A stretch of DNA of 64,000 bases from Mesorhizobium sp. Root157 (GTDB lineage: Bacteria; Pseudomonadota; Alphaproteobacteria; Rhizobiales; Rhizobiaceae): NCBI RefSeq assembly GCF_001427385.1, contig NZ_LMGJ01000001.1, forward strand, positions 62,001-126,000, in the 5' to 3' direction. Below, one piece after another: positions 17,218 through 27,006 of this stretch; the first letter of the stretch is position 1; every line of letters starts with the position of its first letter. The notes below the pieces were generated by a model that was not told the DNA's origin, did not search any database, and saw only the letters and a list, made by a program, of their open reading frames with translations. A program made the translations under genes and the position numbers.

Positions 17218-18312
17218 TCAAAGTGCGGAGCGAAAATGCTTGGACAGCTTGAGGCCCTGGGCCTGATAGTTGGAGCCCAGGTCGAGACCGTAGAGCGCTC
17301 GCGGTCGTTTCAACATGTGCTCGTAGACCAGCCGGCCGACGGTCTGGCCATGGTCGAGAATGAAGGGCACCTCATGGCTGCGCACTTCGAGAACCGCACG
17401 GCTTCCCTTGCCGCCTGCGGCCGAATGGCCGAAGCCCGGATCGAAGAAGCCGGCATAGTGCACGCGAAATTCGCCCACCAGCGGATCGAATGGGGTCATT
17501 TCCGCCGCATAGAGCGGCGGCACATGCACCGCCTCCTGGCTGACGAGGATGTAGAACTCGTCCGGGTCCAGCACCAGTTCGCCGGCGCCGCGGTTATAAA
17601 GCGGCTCCCAGAAGTCGAACACGTGGTGGGCGGCCCGCTTGTCGACATCGACGAGGCCGGTGTGATGCTTGCCGCGATAGCCGACCAGCCCGTTCGCATC
17701 GCCGGCAAGGTCGATGGAAAGCGCGATGCCGCCACCTGAGATATTGGGCGGCTCCGTCGCGACCAGCGTCTCGTTGCTGTGCAGTTCATGCAACTGGCTT
17801 TCCGACAAAACGGCGTTGCCGATGCGGAAGCGGATCTGCGACAGCCGCGAGCCGGTTCGCGCGACGATCGGAAAGGTGCGCGGACTGACCTCCAGATAAA
17901 GCGGGCCATGGTAGCCGGCGGAGATCTTGTCGAACTCGGCGCCATGGTCGGTCATGACGCGGGTGAAGATGTCGAGCCGGCCAGTCGAACTTTTCGGGTT
18001 GGCCGAGGCGGAAATGTCCGGCGGCAGGCCAAGCGTTTCCAGAAGCGGGACGATGTAGACGCAGCCTGTTTCCAGTACCGCGCCGGCGCTCAGGTCGATT
18101 TCGTGCAGCTTGAGGCGGTCGAGCTTGTCGGCGACGCTATGGTTCGGACCTGGCAGGAAACTCGCCCGCACCCGCCATGCCTTGTCGCCGAGCCTGAGAT
18201 CAAGGCTGGCCGGCTGGATCTGGTCGCTATCGAGGGCGCGCGGCGTCTTCAGCGCGCCGCTCTCGAACAACGCTGCTATGTCCTGATCGGGGAGTATGCC
18301 TGTCTGACGCAA
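17218..18312 (-). CDS. dcd: 2'-deoxycytidine 5'-triphosphate deaminase, two-domain form
   Basis: A 364-residue protein, about twice the size of E. coli Dcd, as is usual for the rhizobial form. The N-terminal half shows the dUTPase/dCTP-deaminase fold with SDQIQPASLDLRLGDKAW, SASANPKSSTGRLDIFTRVM and GYHGPLYLEVSPRTFPI. The second half has HYAGFFDPGFGHS and VLEVRSHEVPFILDHGQ, a repeat of the same fold. It converts dCTP to dUTP for thymidylate synthesis. It is divergent from metZ, and the SAM-II leader lies between the two starts. Confidence 0.88.
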   Translation of the reverse strand: MRQTGILPDQDIAALFESGALKTPRALDSDQIQPASLDLRLGDKAWRVRASFLPGPNHSVADKLDRLKLHEIDLSAGAVLETGCVYIVPLLETLGLPPDISASANPKSSTGRLDIFTRVMTDHGAEFDKISAGYHGPLYLEVSPRTFPIVARTGSRLSQIRFRIGNAVLSESQLHELHSNETLVATEPPNISGGGIALSIDLAGDANGLVGYRGKHHTGLVDVDKRAAHHVFDFWEPLYNRGAGELVLDPDEFYILVSQEAVHVPPLYAAEMTPFDPLVGEFRVHYAGFFDPGFGHSAAGGKGSRAVLEVRSHEVPFILDHGQTVGRLVYEHMLKRPRALYGLDLGSNYQAQGLKLSKHFRSAL

Positions 18313-18396
18313 AGTCTGCTCCGAACGCTACCCAAGACCTCTTAATCACGCGGGTAATTGACGCAAGCGGCAGCGAGGTCTAAAGGGGCTTTATCC

Positions 18397-18448
18397 CGTG
18401 GTGATTTGGCCGGTCGGCTTGCAGCCACGTAAAACAAGTCGCTAAAGG
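18397..18448 (+). promoter_or_regulatory. SAM-II riboswitch aptamer upstream of metZ
   Basis: The sequence runs CGTGGTGATTTGGCCGGTCG, then GCTTGCAGCCACGTAAAACA, then AGTCGCTAAAGG, matching the conserved SAM-II (metA motif) pattern: P1 arms CGTGG/CCACG, the GATTTG loop strand and the terminal GCTAAAG. SAM-II binds S-adenosylmethionine and controls methionine biosynthesis genes in alphaproteobacteria. It sits about 70 bases before metZ. Confidence 0.93.
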
Positions 18449-18473
18449 ACCGTCGGCCCGCGAGGCCTTGTGG

Positions 18474-18503
18474 ACCGGTTGCGACTTTCGCGGCCGGTTT
18501 TTT
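18474..18503 (+). terminator. Intrinsic terminator in the metZ leader (SAM-II expression platform)
   Basis: A 10-bp stem (18474-18483 ACCGGTTGCG with 18489-18498 CGCGGCCGGT, two G-U pairs) has a 5-base loop and is followed by at least five T. It lies between the SAM-II aptamer and the metZ start, so it could stop transcription when SAM is bound. An alternative antiterminator pairing is not proven. Confidence 0.75.
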
Positions 18504-18520
18504 GTTGTTGGAAGAGCACG

Positions 18521-19720
18521 ATGAAGTCGAACAAGACCCGCAACTGGAAGCCCCAGACCACACTTGTGCATGGAGGAACGCTCCGATCTCAATTCGGCGA
18601 GATGTCGGAAGCGCTGTTCCTCACCCAAGGCTACGTCTACCAAACCGCCGAAGCGGCGGAAGCCCGTTTCAAGGGCGAGGATCCGGGCTTCATCTATTCC
18701 CGCTACGCAAATCCGACCGTCGACATGTTCGAAAAGCGCATGTGCGCGCTGGAAGGCGCCGAAGACGCGCGCGCCACGGCATCCGGCATGGCCGCCGTCG
18801 CGGCGGCGATCCTGTGCAGCCTGAAAGCCGGCGATCATATCGTTGCCGCGCGCGCCCTGTTCGGCTCCTGCCGCTGGATCATCGAGACGCTTGCGCCAAG
18901 CTACGGCATCCAATCGACGCTGGTCGACGGCACCGACGTCAAGAACTGGGAGCGGGCGCTTCGCCCCAACACCAAGCTGTTCTTCCTCGAGAGCCCGACC
19001 AATCCCACGCTTGAAGTGATCGACATTGCCGCGGTTTCCGCGCTGGCCAACGCCATCGGCGCGCGCGTGGTGGTCGACAATGTCTTTGCCACACCGTTGC
19101 AGCAGCGCCCGCTCGAACTTGGCGCCCATGTGGTGGTCTATTCCGCGACCAAGCATATCGACGGCCAGGGCCGCTGCCTGGGCGGCATCGTCCTTTCCGA
19201 CAAGGCCTGGATCGACGAGAACCTGCACAATTACTTCCGTCACACCGGCCCCAGCCTGTCGCCCTTCAACGCCTGGACGCTGCTGAAGGGACTGGAGACG
19301 CTGCCGATCCGTGTCGCGCAGCAGATGCAGTCGGCAACCCGCATCGCGGATGTCCTGGCCGAGCGGCCGGAAATTGCGCGCGTCATTTACCCCGGCCGGG
19401 CAGATCATCCGCAAGCCGACATCATCAAGAAGCAGATGTCAGGCGGCTCGACGCTGATCTGCCTCGACGTGAAGGGCGGCAAGAAGGCCGCATTCGCGTT
19501 CCAGAACGCCCTCGACATCATCCTGATCTCGAACAATCTGGGTGACGCCAAGAGCCTGATCACCCACCCGGCCACGACCACGCACAAGAACCTCACCGAC
19601 GAGGCGCGCGCCGAAATGGGTATCGGCCCGGGAACATTGCGCCTCTCGATCGGCCTCGAACATGTGGACGATCTTCTCCTGGACATCGAACAGGCATTGG
19701 CCAGCGCCAAGGCGGCATAA
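18521..19720 (+). CDS. metZ: O-succinylhomoserine sulfhydrylase
   Basis: A 399-residue PLP enzyme of the Cys/Met metabolism family that makes homocysteine from O-succinylhomoserine and sulfide. It shows SRYANPTVDMFEKRMCALEG, the VDNVFATPLQQRPLELGAHV aspartate region, and the PLP lysine K211 in VYSATKHIDGQGR. The C-terminal LSIGLEHVDDLLLDIEQAL is typical. The start at 18521 gives MKSNKTRNWKPQTTLVHGG, as in rhizobial MetZ. The SAM-II leader supports the methionine role over cystathionine synthase or lyase. Confidence 0.94.
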   Translation: MKSNKTRNWKPQTTLVHGGTLRSQFGEMSEALFLTQGYVYQTAEAAEARFKGEDPGFIYSRYANPTVDMFEKRMCALEGAEDARATASGMAAVAAAILCSLKAGDHIVAARALFGSCRWIIETLAPSYGIQSTLVDGTDVKNWERALRPNTKLFFLESPTNPTLEVIDIAAVSALANAIGARVVVDNVFATPLQQRPLELGAHVVVYSATKHIDGQGRCLGGIVLSDKAWIDENLHNYFRHTGPSLSPFNAWTLLKGLETLPIRVAQQMQSATRIADVLAERPEIARVIYPGRADHPQADIIKKQMSGGSTLICLDVKGGKKAAFAFQNALDIILISNNLGDAKSLITHPATTTHKNLTDEARAEMGIGPGTLRLSIGLEHVDDLLLDIEQALASAKAA

Positions 19721-19822
19721 TTTGTCGCCCAGACACACCAAAGCCAAGCTCGCGTGCATGATGCGGGAAAAGGTTGACCGCCAGCCGCGGCAGGCCGATT
19801 CTCGGCTGTCGAGGAGACAAAC

Positions 19823-20215
19823 ATGTACAGCGCTGTAACACGCGATATCGAAGTGCGGGTCCGGCCATTCTACATCGAGGACCATTCGGACCCATCCGAG
19901 AACCGATATGTCTGGGCTTATCAGGTAACGATCAACAACCAGTCGGACGAGTTGGTCCAGTTGTTGTCGCGCTACTGGCATATCACCGACGGGACAGGGC
20001 GGGTCGAGGAGGTGCGGGGATCCGGCGTCGTCGGCGAACAACCGGAACTCAACCCCGGCGACAGCTACCAGTACACGTCCGGATGCCCGCTATCGACGCC
20101 TTCCGGCATCATGGTCGGCAGCTACACCATGCGCAATGCCAAGGGTGAGACGTTCGACATCGCCATCCCCGCCTTCTCGCTGGACCTGCCGGACGGGAGG
20201 CGTACGGTGAATTGA
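19823..20215 (+). CDS. apaG: ApaG (DUF525) protein
   Basis: A 130-residue single-domain protein beginning [20 protein letters not shown], with the ApaG core [40 protein letters not shown] and a glycine-rich [10 protein letters not shown]. ApaG folds as a fibronectin type III-like beta sandwich; its precise role is unresolved (the symbol comes from the apaGH operon of enterobacteria). It follows metZ by about 100 bases on the same strand, and converges with hslO over a hairpin. Confidence 0.94.
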   Translation: MYSAVTRDIEVRVRPFYIEDHSDPSENRYVWAYQVTINNQSDELVQLLSRYWHITDGTGRVEEVRGSGVVGEQPELNPGDSYQYTSGCPLSTPSGIMVGSYTMRNAKGETFDIAIPAFSLDLPDGRRTVN

Positions 20216-20217
20216 CG

Positions 20218-20243
20218 GCCGGATACGCCAAAGCGCATCCGGC
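20218..20243. terminator. Hairpin between convergent apaG and hslO
   Basis: Arms 20218-20228 (GCCGGATACGC) and 20233-20243 (GCGCATCCGGC) pair with one mismatch around a CAAA loop, directly after the apaG stop and before the hslO stop. No long T-run follows, so bidirectional termination is plausible but not certain. Confidence 0.5.
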
Positions 20244-20248
20244 AGCCC

Positions 20249-21250
20249 CTAGTTATGAGCCGTGAACTCAGCGGGGTCGAAATCGTAGGCCGTCGAGCAA
20301 AACTCGCATGCGACGCGAATCCTGCCCTCTTCCGTGCTTTCCCTGATCTCCTCGGCGGTAAAGCCGCTCAGGATGTCCCGGATCTTGTCTTGCGAGCAGG
20401 AACACCGATCCGCCACCTCGACATTGCCGAACACCCGCACGCCGTGCTCGTGGAACAGCCTAAACAACAGGCGCTCCGCACCCACGGTCGGGTCGATCAA
20501 CTCGGTCGGCTCCACCGTGGCAAGCAATACAAGCAATTCCTGCCAGGCATTATCCACCGGTTCGCCGGCAATTTGAGCAGCATCGCCGTCGCCCCCCGGA
20601 AGGTCCGGCACGCGCATGCGCTCCGGAGCTTCCGGCAAAAACTGCGCCATCAGGCCGCCAGCGCGCCACTGCTCGCGCCCGCCCGGCGCGACCAGCTTCG
20701 CCACCGAGAGCCGCAATTCGGTCGGGATTTGCTCCGACTGGCGAAAATAGATACGCGCGGCTTCTTCAAGCGAGGTGCCGTCGAGTTGGACGATACCCTG
20801 ATAGCGTTGCGTATGGGCGCCCTGATCGATGGTGAGCGCCAGAACGCCGGAACCCATCAGGGTTTCGTCGCTGACCTCGCCTGCCGCCATCAGCGTTTCG
20901 AGCCGATCGGCATCGTAGCGTGCATAGGCGCGCAGCGCGTGCGGCGTCGTGAAATCGGCAATCAGCATGTCGACCGGACCGTCGGTGCGGGTTTGCAGGA
21001 TGAACTTGCCCTCGAACTTCAGCGACGTGCCGATCAGGACCGTCAGCACGCAGGCCTGGGCAAGAAGGCGGGCGACGGGCTCGGGATAGGCATGACGCGA
21101 AAGGATCGTGTCCAGCATCGGCCCAAGCTGAACCGCGCGGCCGCGCACGTCGAGCACATCGACCTCAAAGGGTACGACGTGGTCGTCGCCCGCATGGCCA
21201 AATTCGCCGAGCTTCGGTTTGTATTCAGTCACTTGCACGGTTTCCAGCAT
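20249..21250 (-). CDS. hslO: Hsp33 redox-regulated chaperone
   Basis: A 333-residue cytoplasmic holdase activated by oxidation. The C-terminal zinc site is complete: CSCS in VADRCSCSQDKIRDIL and CEFC in RVACEFCSTAYDF. The N-terminal domain contains RHAYPEPVARLLAQACVLTV and the substrate-binding core LKFEGKFILQTRTDGPVD. The start at 21250 has GGAG seven bases upstream, and the open frame 24 bases further adds nothing family-like. It is followed, in the direction of transcription, by convergent apaG. Confidence 0.95.
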   Translation of the reverse strand: MLETVQVTEYKPKLGEFGHAGDDHVVPFEVDVLDVRGRAVQLGPMLDTILSRHAYPEPVARLLAQACVLTVLIGTSLKFEGKFILQTRTDGPVDMLIADFTTPHALRAYARYDADRLETLMAAGEVSDETLMGSGVLALTIDQGAHTQRYQGIVQLDGTSLEEAARIYFRQSEQIPTELRLSVAKLVAPGGREQWRAGGLMAQFLPEAPERMRVPDLPGGDGDAAQIAGEPVDNAWQELLVLLATVEPTELIDPTVGAERLLFRLFHEHGVRVFGNVEVADRCSCSQDKIRDILSGFTAEEIRESTEEGRIRVACEFCSTAYDFDPAEFTAHN

Positions 21251-21366
21251 GACACGTCTCCGGCCGCAGGCCATCCCCTCGACTAGAGGGCACGCCTCGG
21301 GTGGTCAGTTTTTCAGGTGATGCGCCGGAGATAGGCATCACCATTCCCGGGTTCAAGCGCCGCTGC

Positions 21367-22278
21367 TCAATCGCCAAGGCACCAGGCGAGCACGGCTTTT
21401 TGCGCATGCAGCCTGTTTTCGGCCTCGTCGAACACCACCGAATGCGGGCCGTCGATAACTTCGTCGGTCACTTCCTCGCCGCGATGGGCCGGCAGGCAAT
21501 GCATGAACAGCGCGTCCGGCTTGGCTTTTGCCATCAAGGCGGCGTTGACCTGGTAAGGCAGGAAAACATTCTCGCCACGCGCCCGATGCTCCTGCCCCAT
21601 CGACACCCAGCTGTCGGTGACGATGCAATCGGCGGCAGCGACGGCTTCCTCGGCGGTCCTGGTGAAGTTCACCTTGCCGCCATTGGCCCGCGACCAATCG
21701 ACAAACTTCTGCATCGGCTCGCTGCCGGGGGGCACGGCCACGTTGAGATTGAAGCTGAAGCGGGCCGATGCCTCCATCAGCGAATGCAGCACATTGTTGC
21801 CGTCGCCGCTCCAGGCGAACGTCTTGCCGGCAACTGAACCGCGATGCTCCTCATAGGTCAGCATGTCGGCCATGATCTGGCACGGATGGGTGTCGTCGGT
21901 CAGGCCGTTGATGACCGGGATCGTCGCGTTCTCGGTCAGTTCGATCAGCCGGTCGTGCGAGGTGGTGCGGATCATGATCGCATCGACGTAGCGCGACAGG
22001 ACCTTGGCCGTGTCGGCAATGGTCTCCGAGCGGCCGAGTTGCATTTCCGTGCCGGTCAGCATGATGGTTTCGCCGCCAAGCTGGCGCATGCCGACATCGA
22101 ACGATACGCGCGTCCTGGTCGATGGCTTGTCGAAGATCATCGCCAGCACCTTGCCTTCGAGGGGCTTGGTGCGCTCGCCGGCCTTCAGGCGCGCCTTGCG
22201 GGCGGCGGCATCGTCCAGAATGCCGCGCAGATCCTGATCCGAAATAGCGGAAAGATCGGTGAAATGGCGAAGGCTCAT
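21367..22278 (-). CDS. argF: Ornithine carbamoyltransferase
   Basis: A 303-residue enzyme forming citrulline from ornithine and carbamoyl phosphate. Carbamoyl-phosphate binding is seen in [19 protein letters not shown], ornithine binding in [19 protein letters not shown], and the active-site cysteine in [19 protein letters not shown]. The start is at 22278 ([20 protein letters not shown]), 13 bases after the argD stop, so the two form an argD-argF operon as in other rhizobia. Confidence 0.96.
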   Translation of the reverse strand: MSLRHFTDLSAISDQDLRGILDDAAARKARLKAGERTKPLEGKVLAMIFDKPSTRTRVSFDVGMRQLGGETIMLTGTEMQLGRSETIADTAKVLSRYVDAIMIRTTSHDRLIELTENATIPVINGLTDDTHPCQIMADMLTYEEHRGSVAGKTFAWSGDGNNVLHSLMEASARFSFNLNVAVPPGSEPMQKFVDWSRANGGKVNFTRTAEEAVAAADCIVTDSWVSMGQEHRARGENVFLPYQVNAALMAKAKPDALFMHCLPAHRGEEVTDEVIDGPHSVVFDEAENRLHAQKAVLAWCLGD

Positions 22279-22291
22279 CAATGATTTCCAG

Positions 22292-23485
22292 CTACTTTGC
22301 GGCCGTAAGGGCCTCGGCAAGGCTCTTGGCGCCTGCGCGAATGCGGGTGAACCCTTCCTGGATCTCCGCATCGGTTACGGTAAGCGGCGGCAGCAGGCGA
22401 ATGACGTTGTCGCCTGCCGGCACGGCGAGCAGCTTGTGGTTGCGCAAGGCCGTGTTCACCTTCGCATTGGGCGCCGCGCATTTAAGGCCCAGCATCAGGC
22501 CGCTCCCACGGATGCCTTCGATGATCTCGGGAAATTCATCGGCGATCGCCGCCAGCCCCTGCTTCATCAACAGCGCCTTGCGCTGCACATCTTCCAGAAA
22601 GCCCTCGGCCAGCACCACGTCGAGCACCGCATTGCCGACGGCCATGGCGAGCGGATTGCCGCCGAAAGTCGTGCCATGGACACCTGCCGTCATGCCCTTG
22701 GCGGCTTCGTCGGTGGCGAGGCATGCGCCCATCGGGAAACCGCCGCCGATACCCTTGGCGATCGCCATCAGGTCCGGGGCAACGCCGGCCCATTCATGTG
22801 CAAACAGCTTGCCGGTGCGGCCGATGCCGCATTGCACTTCGTCGAAAATCAACAAAAGGCCATGCTTGTCGCACAACTGCCTGAGACGCTTCAGCGACTG
22901 TACCGGCATCGAGCGGATACCGCCCTCGCCCTGCAGCGGCTCAACGAGGATGGCGGCGGTTTCGGCCGTAATCGCCTTTTCGGCGGCATCGATGTCATCG
23001 AACGGCACCTGGTCGAAACCATCGACCTTGGGGCCATAGCCCTCAAGATATTTCTGTTGGCCGCCAGCGGCAATGGTCGCCAGGGTGCGTCCGTGAAAAG
23101 CACCTTCGAAAGTGATGGTGCGAAAGCGCTCCGGATGACCATTCGCATAATGATAGCGGCGGGCGGTCTTGATGGCGCATTCCAACGCCTCCGCGCCCGA
23201 ATTGGTGAAAAACACCTTGTCGGCGAAACTGGCCTCGGCCAGCCGCTCGGCAAGCCGGCTCTGATCGGGAATCTCATAAAGATTGGAGACATGCCACAGT
23301 TTGGCAGCCTGCTCGGTCAGCGCAGCCACCAGATGAGGATGGCTGTGCCCCAACGAGTTCACGGCGATGCCGGCGGCGAAATCCAGATATCGCTCACCCT
23401 TATCGGTGATCAGCCAGACACCTTCGCCTCGATCGAATGTCAACGGGACACGAGCAAAGGTCTCGTAAAGCGCCGAACCGCTCAT
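22292..23485 (-). CDS. argD: Acetylornithine aminotransferase
   Basis: A 397-residue class III PLP aminotransferase acting on N-acetylornithine (and often succinyldiaminopimelate). Landmarks are [60 protein letters not shown] and the PLP lysine in [20 protein letters not shown]. The start at 23485 ([17 protein letters not shown]) is family-like, while the open frame to 23602 is leader. That leader contains a 9-bp stem hairpin at 23515-23537 (AAAGCCGCC/GGCGGCTTT) of unknown role. Confidence 0.95.
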   Translation of the reverse strand: MSGSALYETFARVPLTFDRGEGVWLITDKGERYLDFAAGIAVNSLGHSHPHLVAALTEQAAKLWHVSNLYEIPDQSRLAERLAEASFADKVFFTNSGAEALECAIKTARRYHYANGHPERFRTITFEGAFHGRTLATIAAGGQQKYLEGYGPKVDGFDQVPFDDIDAAEKAITAETAAILVEPLQGEGGIRSMPVQSLKRLRQLCDKHGLLLIFDEVQCGIGRTGKLFAHEWAGVAPDLMAIAKGIGGGFPMGACLATDEAAKGMTAGVHGTTFGGNPLAMAVGNAVLDVVLAEGFLEDVQRKALLMKQGLAAIADEFPEIIEGIRGSGLMLGLKCAAPNAKVNTALRNHKLLAVPAGDNVIRLLPPLTVTDAEIQEGFTRIRAGAKSLAEALTAAK

Positions 23486-23838
23486 TATATGCGTCTCCGG
23501 AACCGGAAAATCAAAAAGCCGCCCACGCGGCGGCTTTAGCGGCTTATCATGTTTTTCAGCCACAGTGTCAACGGAAACGTGGCGATATACGCGACAAGCC
23601 ATTCCCCCGGGTAAGCCCTATGCATCAGCAGATGGGCAAGTTGGGGAAAACCGAAAAAACCGATTCGTGTTGCCCTTGGGACTCTTGTCACCGAGTCAAC
23701 ACGTAGGGTATTTGTGAGCAGGAAATAACTAGATTTCGTGCGGCGGATCTAATCACCCCAGTATATGTGGTGTCGGACTGGCTTTTGCCAGAACGAGAGG
23801 GGATTCCAGAATCGCACGGTTCAAAGGAGCGCAGTCTC

Positions 23839-24357
23839 ATGAACTGGACTGACGAGCGAGTAGAACTCTTGAAAAAACTGTGGTCGGAGGGCTTGAGCGC
23901 CAGCCAGATCGCGGCGCAACTCGGCGGCGTCAGCCGCAATGCCGTCATCGGCAAGGTGCACCGGCTGAAACTGTCCGGCCGGGGTCGCACAAGCGCTGCG
24001 CCCGCACGCCAGAAAAAGACCTCTCAAGGCGCAAGTGTCAGCAAGTCGGTTTCGCGGGCGGCCAGCACCACGCGTCATGTCACGACCTCGATTGGTGCGA
24101 CCGCGCTGCAAATGCAATTCGACGCCGAGCCTGTCGCACGGCAATATCTGCGCCCGGTCGAGAACGTGGTGGTGCCGATCTCGCGCCACCTGAAACTGGT
24201 GGAACTGACGGAACGGACCTGCAAATGGCCGAACGGCGACCCCCTGTCGGAAGAGTTCCACTTCTGCGGCAATGACGCGGGCGAGAGCGGCCCTTATTGC
24301 GGCTATCATTCCCGCATTGCATTCCAGCCGGCTTCGGAGCGTCGCCGGGTTCGCTGA
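23839..24357 (+). CDS. gcrA: Cell cycle regulator GcrA
   Basis: A 172-residue sigma70 co-activator of alphaproteobacteria that acts at CcrM-methylated GANTC promoters. The N-terminal DNA-binding helix-turn-helix is MNWTDERVELLKKLWSEGLS with QLGGVSRNAVIGKVHRLKL. The C-terminal sigma-interacting domain is CKWPNGDPLSEEFHFCGND followed by YCGYHSRIAF. The start at 23839 follows AAGGAGC. A GAATC site (GANTC) lies about 30 bases upstream, as expected if the gene responds to CcrM methylation; that link is inferred. Confidence 0.95.
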   Translation: MNWTDERVELLKKLWSEGLSASQIAAQLGGVSRNAVIGKVHRLKLSGRGRTSAAPARQKKTSQGASVSKSVSRAASTTRHVTTSIGATALQMQFDAEPVARQYLRPVENVVVPISRHLKLVELTERTCKWPNGDPLSEEFHFCGNDAGESGPYCGYHSRIAFQPASERRRVR

Positions 24358-25038
24358 ACACAGCAGGCAGGAACGGGAATTGCGCGGCCAAGGCCAAGAC
24401 TGTTCCCGCCTGCTCCGACCAAGAGCGCGTCGCGATCTTTCAGATTCGCTGGCGCGCTCTAAGTGTTTGTTTTTATGCATGTCGTTATTCCGAAACCGGT
24501 TCTCGCTTTCGGGCGAAATGCAGCTAGGCCTGCTCGCGCGCCTTTCCGTACTTTCCACATATATCAATTCGACCATAGGCTGATGGTACGATCCAGATCG
24601 CACCACTACGATCCAACCCGTGAATTGGAATGGGCCTGGGTCGATGCGATGAGACAGCCACCGCGTGCGCCTGTCCTGTTGTACGCGTTGCAGCAAATTG
24701 AGCTGACGCTGGCGGCACTCTTGCGCCGAGCCATCGCGATATGGCCATCCGAGCGGGCGATGGCATTGACACGCCGCTGCAGCTTGAACCCCAAAAACAA
24801 ACTCGCACCGATGTCACACAGCCGTGGCCGGGCGCATGGCGTTCAATACGGGCTCCGGCGGTCGAAGCCTCCCGTAACTGCAAGGAGGATGTTGATGATG
24901 AAACCCATGTAGGGGGCGCGTTTCTGCAAAGCCATTGGCATTTGCCGATCCGCGCCCCTGAACACGGAAGGAAGGACAACGTGCATTCTGCTATTGGCCG
25001 GGGGGCCGTCCTTTGGCAGCGAGGGCTGGGGGGATACT
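24358..25038. other. Intergenic region with a dispersed repeat and no supported gene
   Basis: The 680 bases between gcrA and the glycosyltransferase contain a family B repeat at 24423-24522 and otherwise no convincing gene. Open frames on both strands here lack family-like sequence, ribosome sites and consistent codon use. The last 150 bases probably hold the glycosyltransferase promoter and leader. Confidence 0.65.
24423..24522. repeat. Dispersed palindromic repeat, family B, copy 1
   Basis: It runs GAGCGCGTCGCGATCTTTCA, then GCGCGCTCTAAG, then GCATGTCGTTATTCCGAAAC and TTTCGGGCGAAATGCA, and matches the copy at 34829-34924 along its length. Each copy has two nested palindromes: GAGCGCG.../CGCGCTC and GCATGTCG...CGAAA/TTTCG...GCATGC-like. 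This is a common rhizobial intergenic element. Confidence 0.85.
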
Positions 25039-27006
25039 ATGCAATCGTCCTCTACGGGCGTCGGAAGGGACGCGCAGCATGCCGCGCGCGAGGGGAAGTC
25101 CGCGAATTCAAGTGAACATCCTGCATTCGTCTCACGTCAAATTGCCTATCCTGAAGTCGATGAATGGCAATCGGTTCTCGCAAGAATTTCCATACCGCGA
25201 GAGACCGCCCTTGAAATAGCCGCCGATGCGCGAGAAGCGGGCAGCGATTTTGTCTCCGGCCTGCTTGCGTCGGGGCTTGTCGGGCAAACCGACCTGACCA
25301 GGGCAATAGCCGCTGATCTGGGCCTGAAAGCCATTACCGACATCGACCCTGAAAAATTGGTCGTCAGTGACGAGCAACTCGTGACGCTGTTGCACGATGG
25401 CGGGGGCCGCCTTCCGGTAAAGCTGTTGGAAAAGGATGGTTCGGTTTCTTTCCTGATCCCTTCCAGGCGTGTCCGCCTGAACTGGATGCGAACCTATATC
25501 CGATCCCATTTGGAACTGACCAATTACCTCAAGATCGCCGATGCCGACGACTTGCACGCAGCAATCACGCAACGGGCTCGCCCGCTTCTTGCCCGGATGG
25601 CGGTCAGCGGACTTTCCGATCGGTTTCCCGATATGTCGGCCCGCGTCGTCGCCAATGCCTGGCAAGGAACGGTGGTGGGAATTGCCGTGACGGTGCTGCC
25701 AGTCGGCTTCGTCCTGGCACCAGGCCTCCTGCTCGCGCTTTTGCACGGCTTCGCCACATTTTTCTTTTTCGCCTGCGTGGCACTCAGATTTGCCGCCGTG
25801 GCGTCGGTGACGATAGGCAAGCGAGCGCAGCGCATCGACACGCCCAAGGGCGATGTACCCGTCTATTCCGTACTGGTCGCGCTCTATAAAGAGGCCGACA
25901 TCATCCCCGACTTGCTTGCGGCGCTGGATTGGATCGTCTGGCCGCGCGACCGGCTGGAAATCAAGCTGGTCTGCGAAGCAGACGACGCCGAGACGCTTGC
26001 CGCCATCAATGCGCGCCCGCTTCCGTCCCATATCAAGGTCGTGGAAGTCCCGTCGGTCGGACCGCGGACCAAGCCGAAGGCCCTCGCCTATGCCTTGCCG
26101 ATGACAAGCGGCGAGTTCGTTGCGCTCTACGATGCCGAGGATTGGCCCGATCCGATGCAGCTTGCGGAAGCATGGCAGAAGTTTCGCGAAAGTGGCCCGG
26201 AACTGGCGGTTCTGCAAGCACCGCTCGAGATATCGAACATGACGGAATGCCTCATCGCCCGCATGTTCGCCTTTGAATACAGCGCACTTTTTCGCGGACT
26301 TTTACCATGGCTGTCGCGCCACCGGCTGATGCTGCCGCTGGGTGGCACCTCCAACCATTTCCGCCGCGCCGCGCTGGAGGCGGTCGGAGGCTGGGACCCG
26401 TTCAATGTCACCGAGGATGCCGACCTGGGCACCCGCCTGGCCCGCTTCGGTTATCGGGCCGCGACCATTTCCGCGCCGACCTATGAGCAAGCGCCGAAAA
26501 AGCTGTCGGTGTGGCTGCCGCAACGCACGCGATGGTTCAAGGGTTGGGCGCAGACATGGCTCGTGCACATGCGCGACCCGGTGAAACTGGCCACCGATCT
26601 CGGACCACGATCCTTCATGATCGCACAGGTGCTCTTCGCCGGCATGCTGGCTTCTGCGCTGCTTCACCCCCTGCTGCTGCTTACATTCGCCGTCGGCCTA
26701 GTCCAGTTGTTCCTGTCGGCTTCGCCGGCTCCCATTCACTCGGGCCTGCTCATCATCGATGTCATCAACATCACATGCGGATATCTTTCATTCCTGCTGC
26801 TTGGCTGGCAGACGCTGGCGAAAGGCCAGCGCCGCGGCTTCTGGAAGATCGTCGCGTTTACGCCGATCTATTGGGCCATGATGTCCTATGCAGGCTGGCG
26901 GGCCGTGCTGCAGTTGTGGCGGCATCCCTTTCACTGGGAAAAGACACCGCACGAACAGGTGCAACCGGCTCTTGATCATCGGACCGATGCTCAATCAAAG
27001 TATTAG
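25039..27006 (+). CDS. Membrane glycosyltransferase family 2 (XL type) with GspE-N-like N-terminus
   Basis: About 655 residues. Residues about 30-110 look like a GspE/MshE N-terminal (GSPII_E_N) fold: FVSGLLASGLVGQTDLTRAI and ADLGLKAITDIDPEKL. Two hydrophobic segments follow near 205-255. The GT-A domain has PVYSVLVALYKEADIIPDLL, the metal-binding ALYDAEDWPDPMQ (D-x-D-like), the acceptor-base FNVTEDADLGTRL and the QRTRWFKGWAQTW (Q/RxxRW) motif of processive polysaccharide synthases. Three or four C-terminal helices complete the transporter part. The ATG at 25039 follows GGGGGGAT; an ATG at 24994 is the alternative. The stop TAG is formed by the first bases of a MITE-like element. Confidence 0.85.
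   Translation: MQSSSTGVGRDAQHAAREGKSANSSEHPAFVSRQIAYPEVDEWQSVLARISIPRETALEIAADAREAGSDFVSGLLASGLVGQTDLTRAIAADLGLKAITDIDPEKLVVSDEQLVTLLHDGGGRLPVKLLEKDGSVSFLIPSRRVRLNWMRTYIRSHLELTNYLKIADADDLHAAITQRARPLLARMAVSGLSDRFPDMSARVVANAWQGTVVGIAVTVLPVGFVLAPGLLLALLHGFATFFFFACVALRFAAVASVTIGKRAQRIDTPKGDVPVYSVLVALYKEADIIPDLLAALDWIVWPRDRLEIKLVCEADDAETLAAINARPLPSHIKVVEVPSVGPRTKPKALAYALPMTSGEFVALYDAEDWPDPMQLAEAWQKFRESGPELAVLQAPLEISNMTECLIARMFAFEYSALFRGLLPWLSRHRLMLPLGGTSNHFRRAALEAVGGWDPFNVTEDADLGTRLARFGYRAATISAPTYEQAPKKLSVWLPQRTRWFKGWAQTWLVHMRDPVKLATDLGPRSFMIAQVLFAGMLASALLHPLLLLTFAVGLVQLFLSASPAPIHSGLLIIDVINITCGYLSFLLLGWQTLAKGQRRGFWKIVAFTPIYWAMMSYAGWRAVLQLWRHPFHWEKTPHEQVQPALDHRTDAQSKY

Noticed and set aside
24524..24979. 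151-codon minus-strand open frame between gcrA and the glycosyltransferase
   Set aside because: No recognisable domain, no ribosome site, and it runs into the family B repeat.
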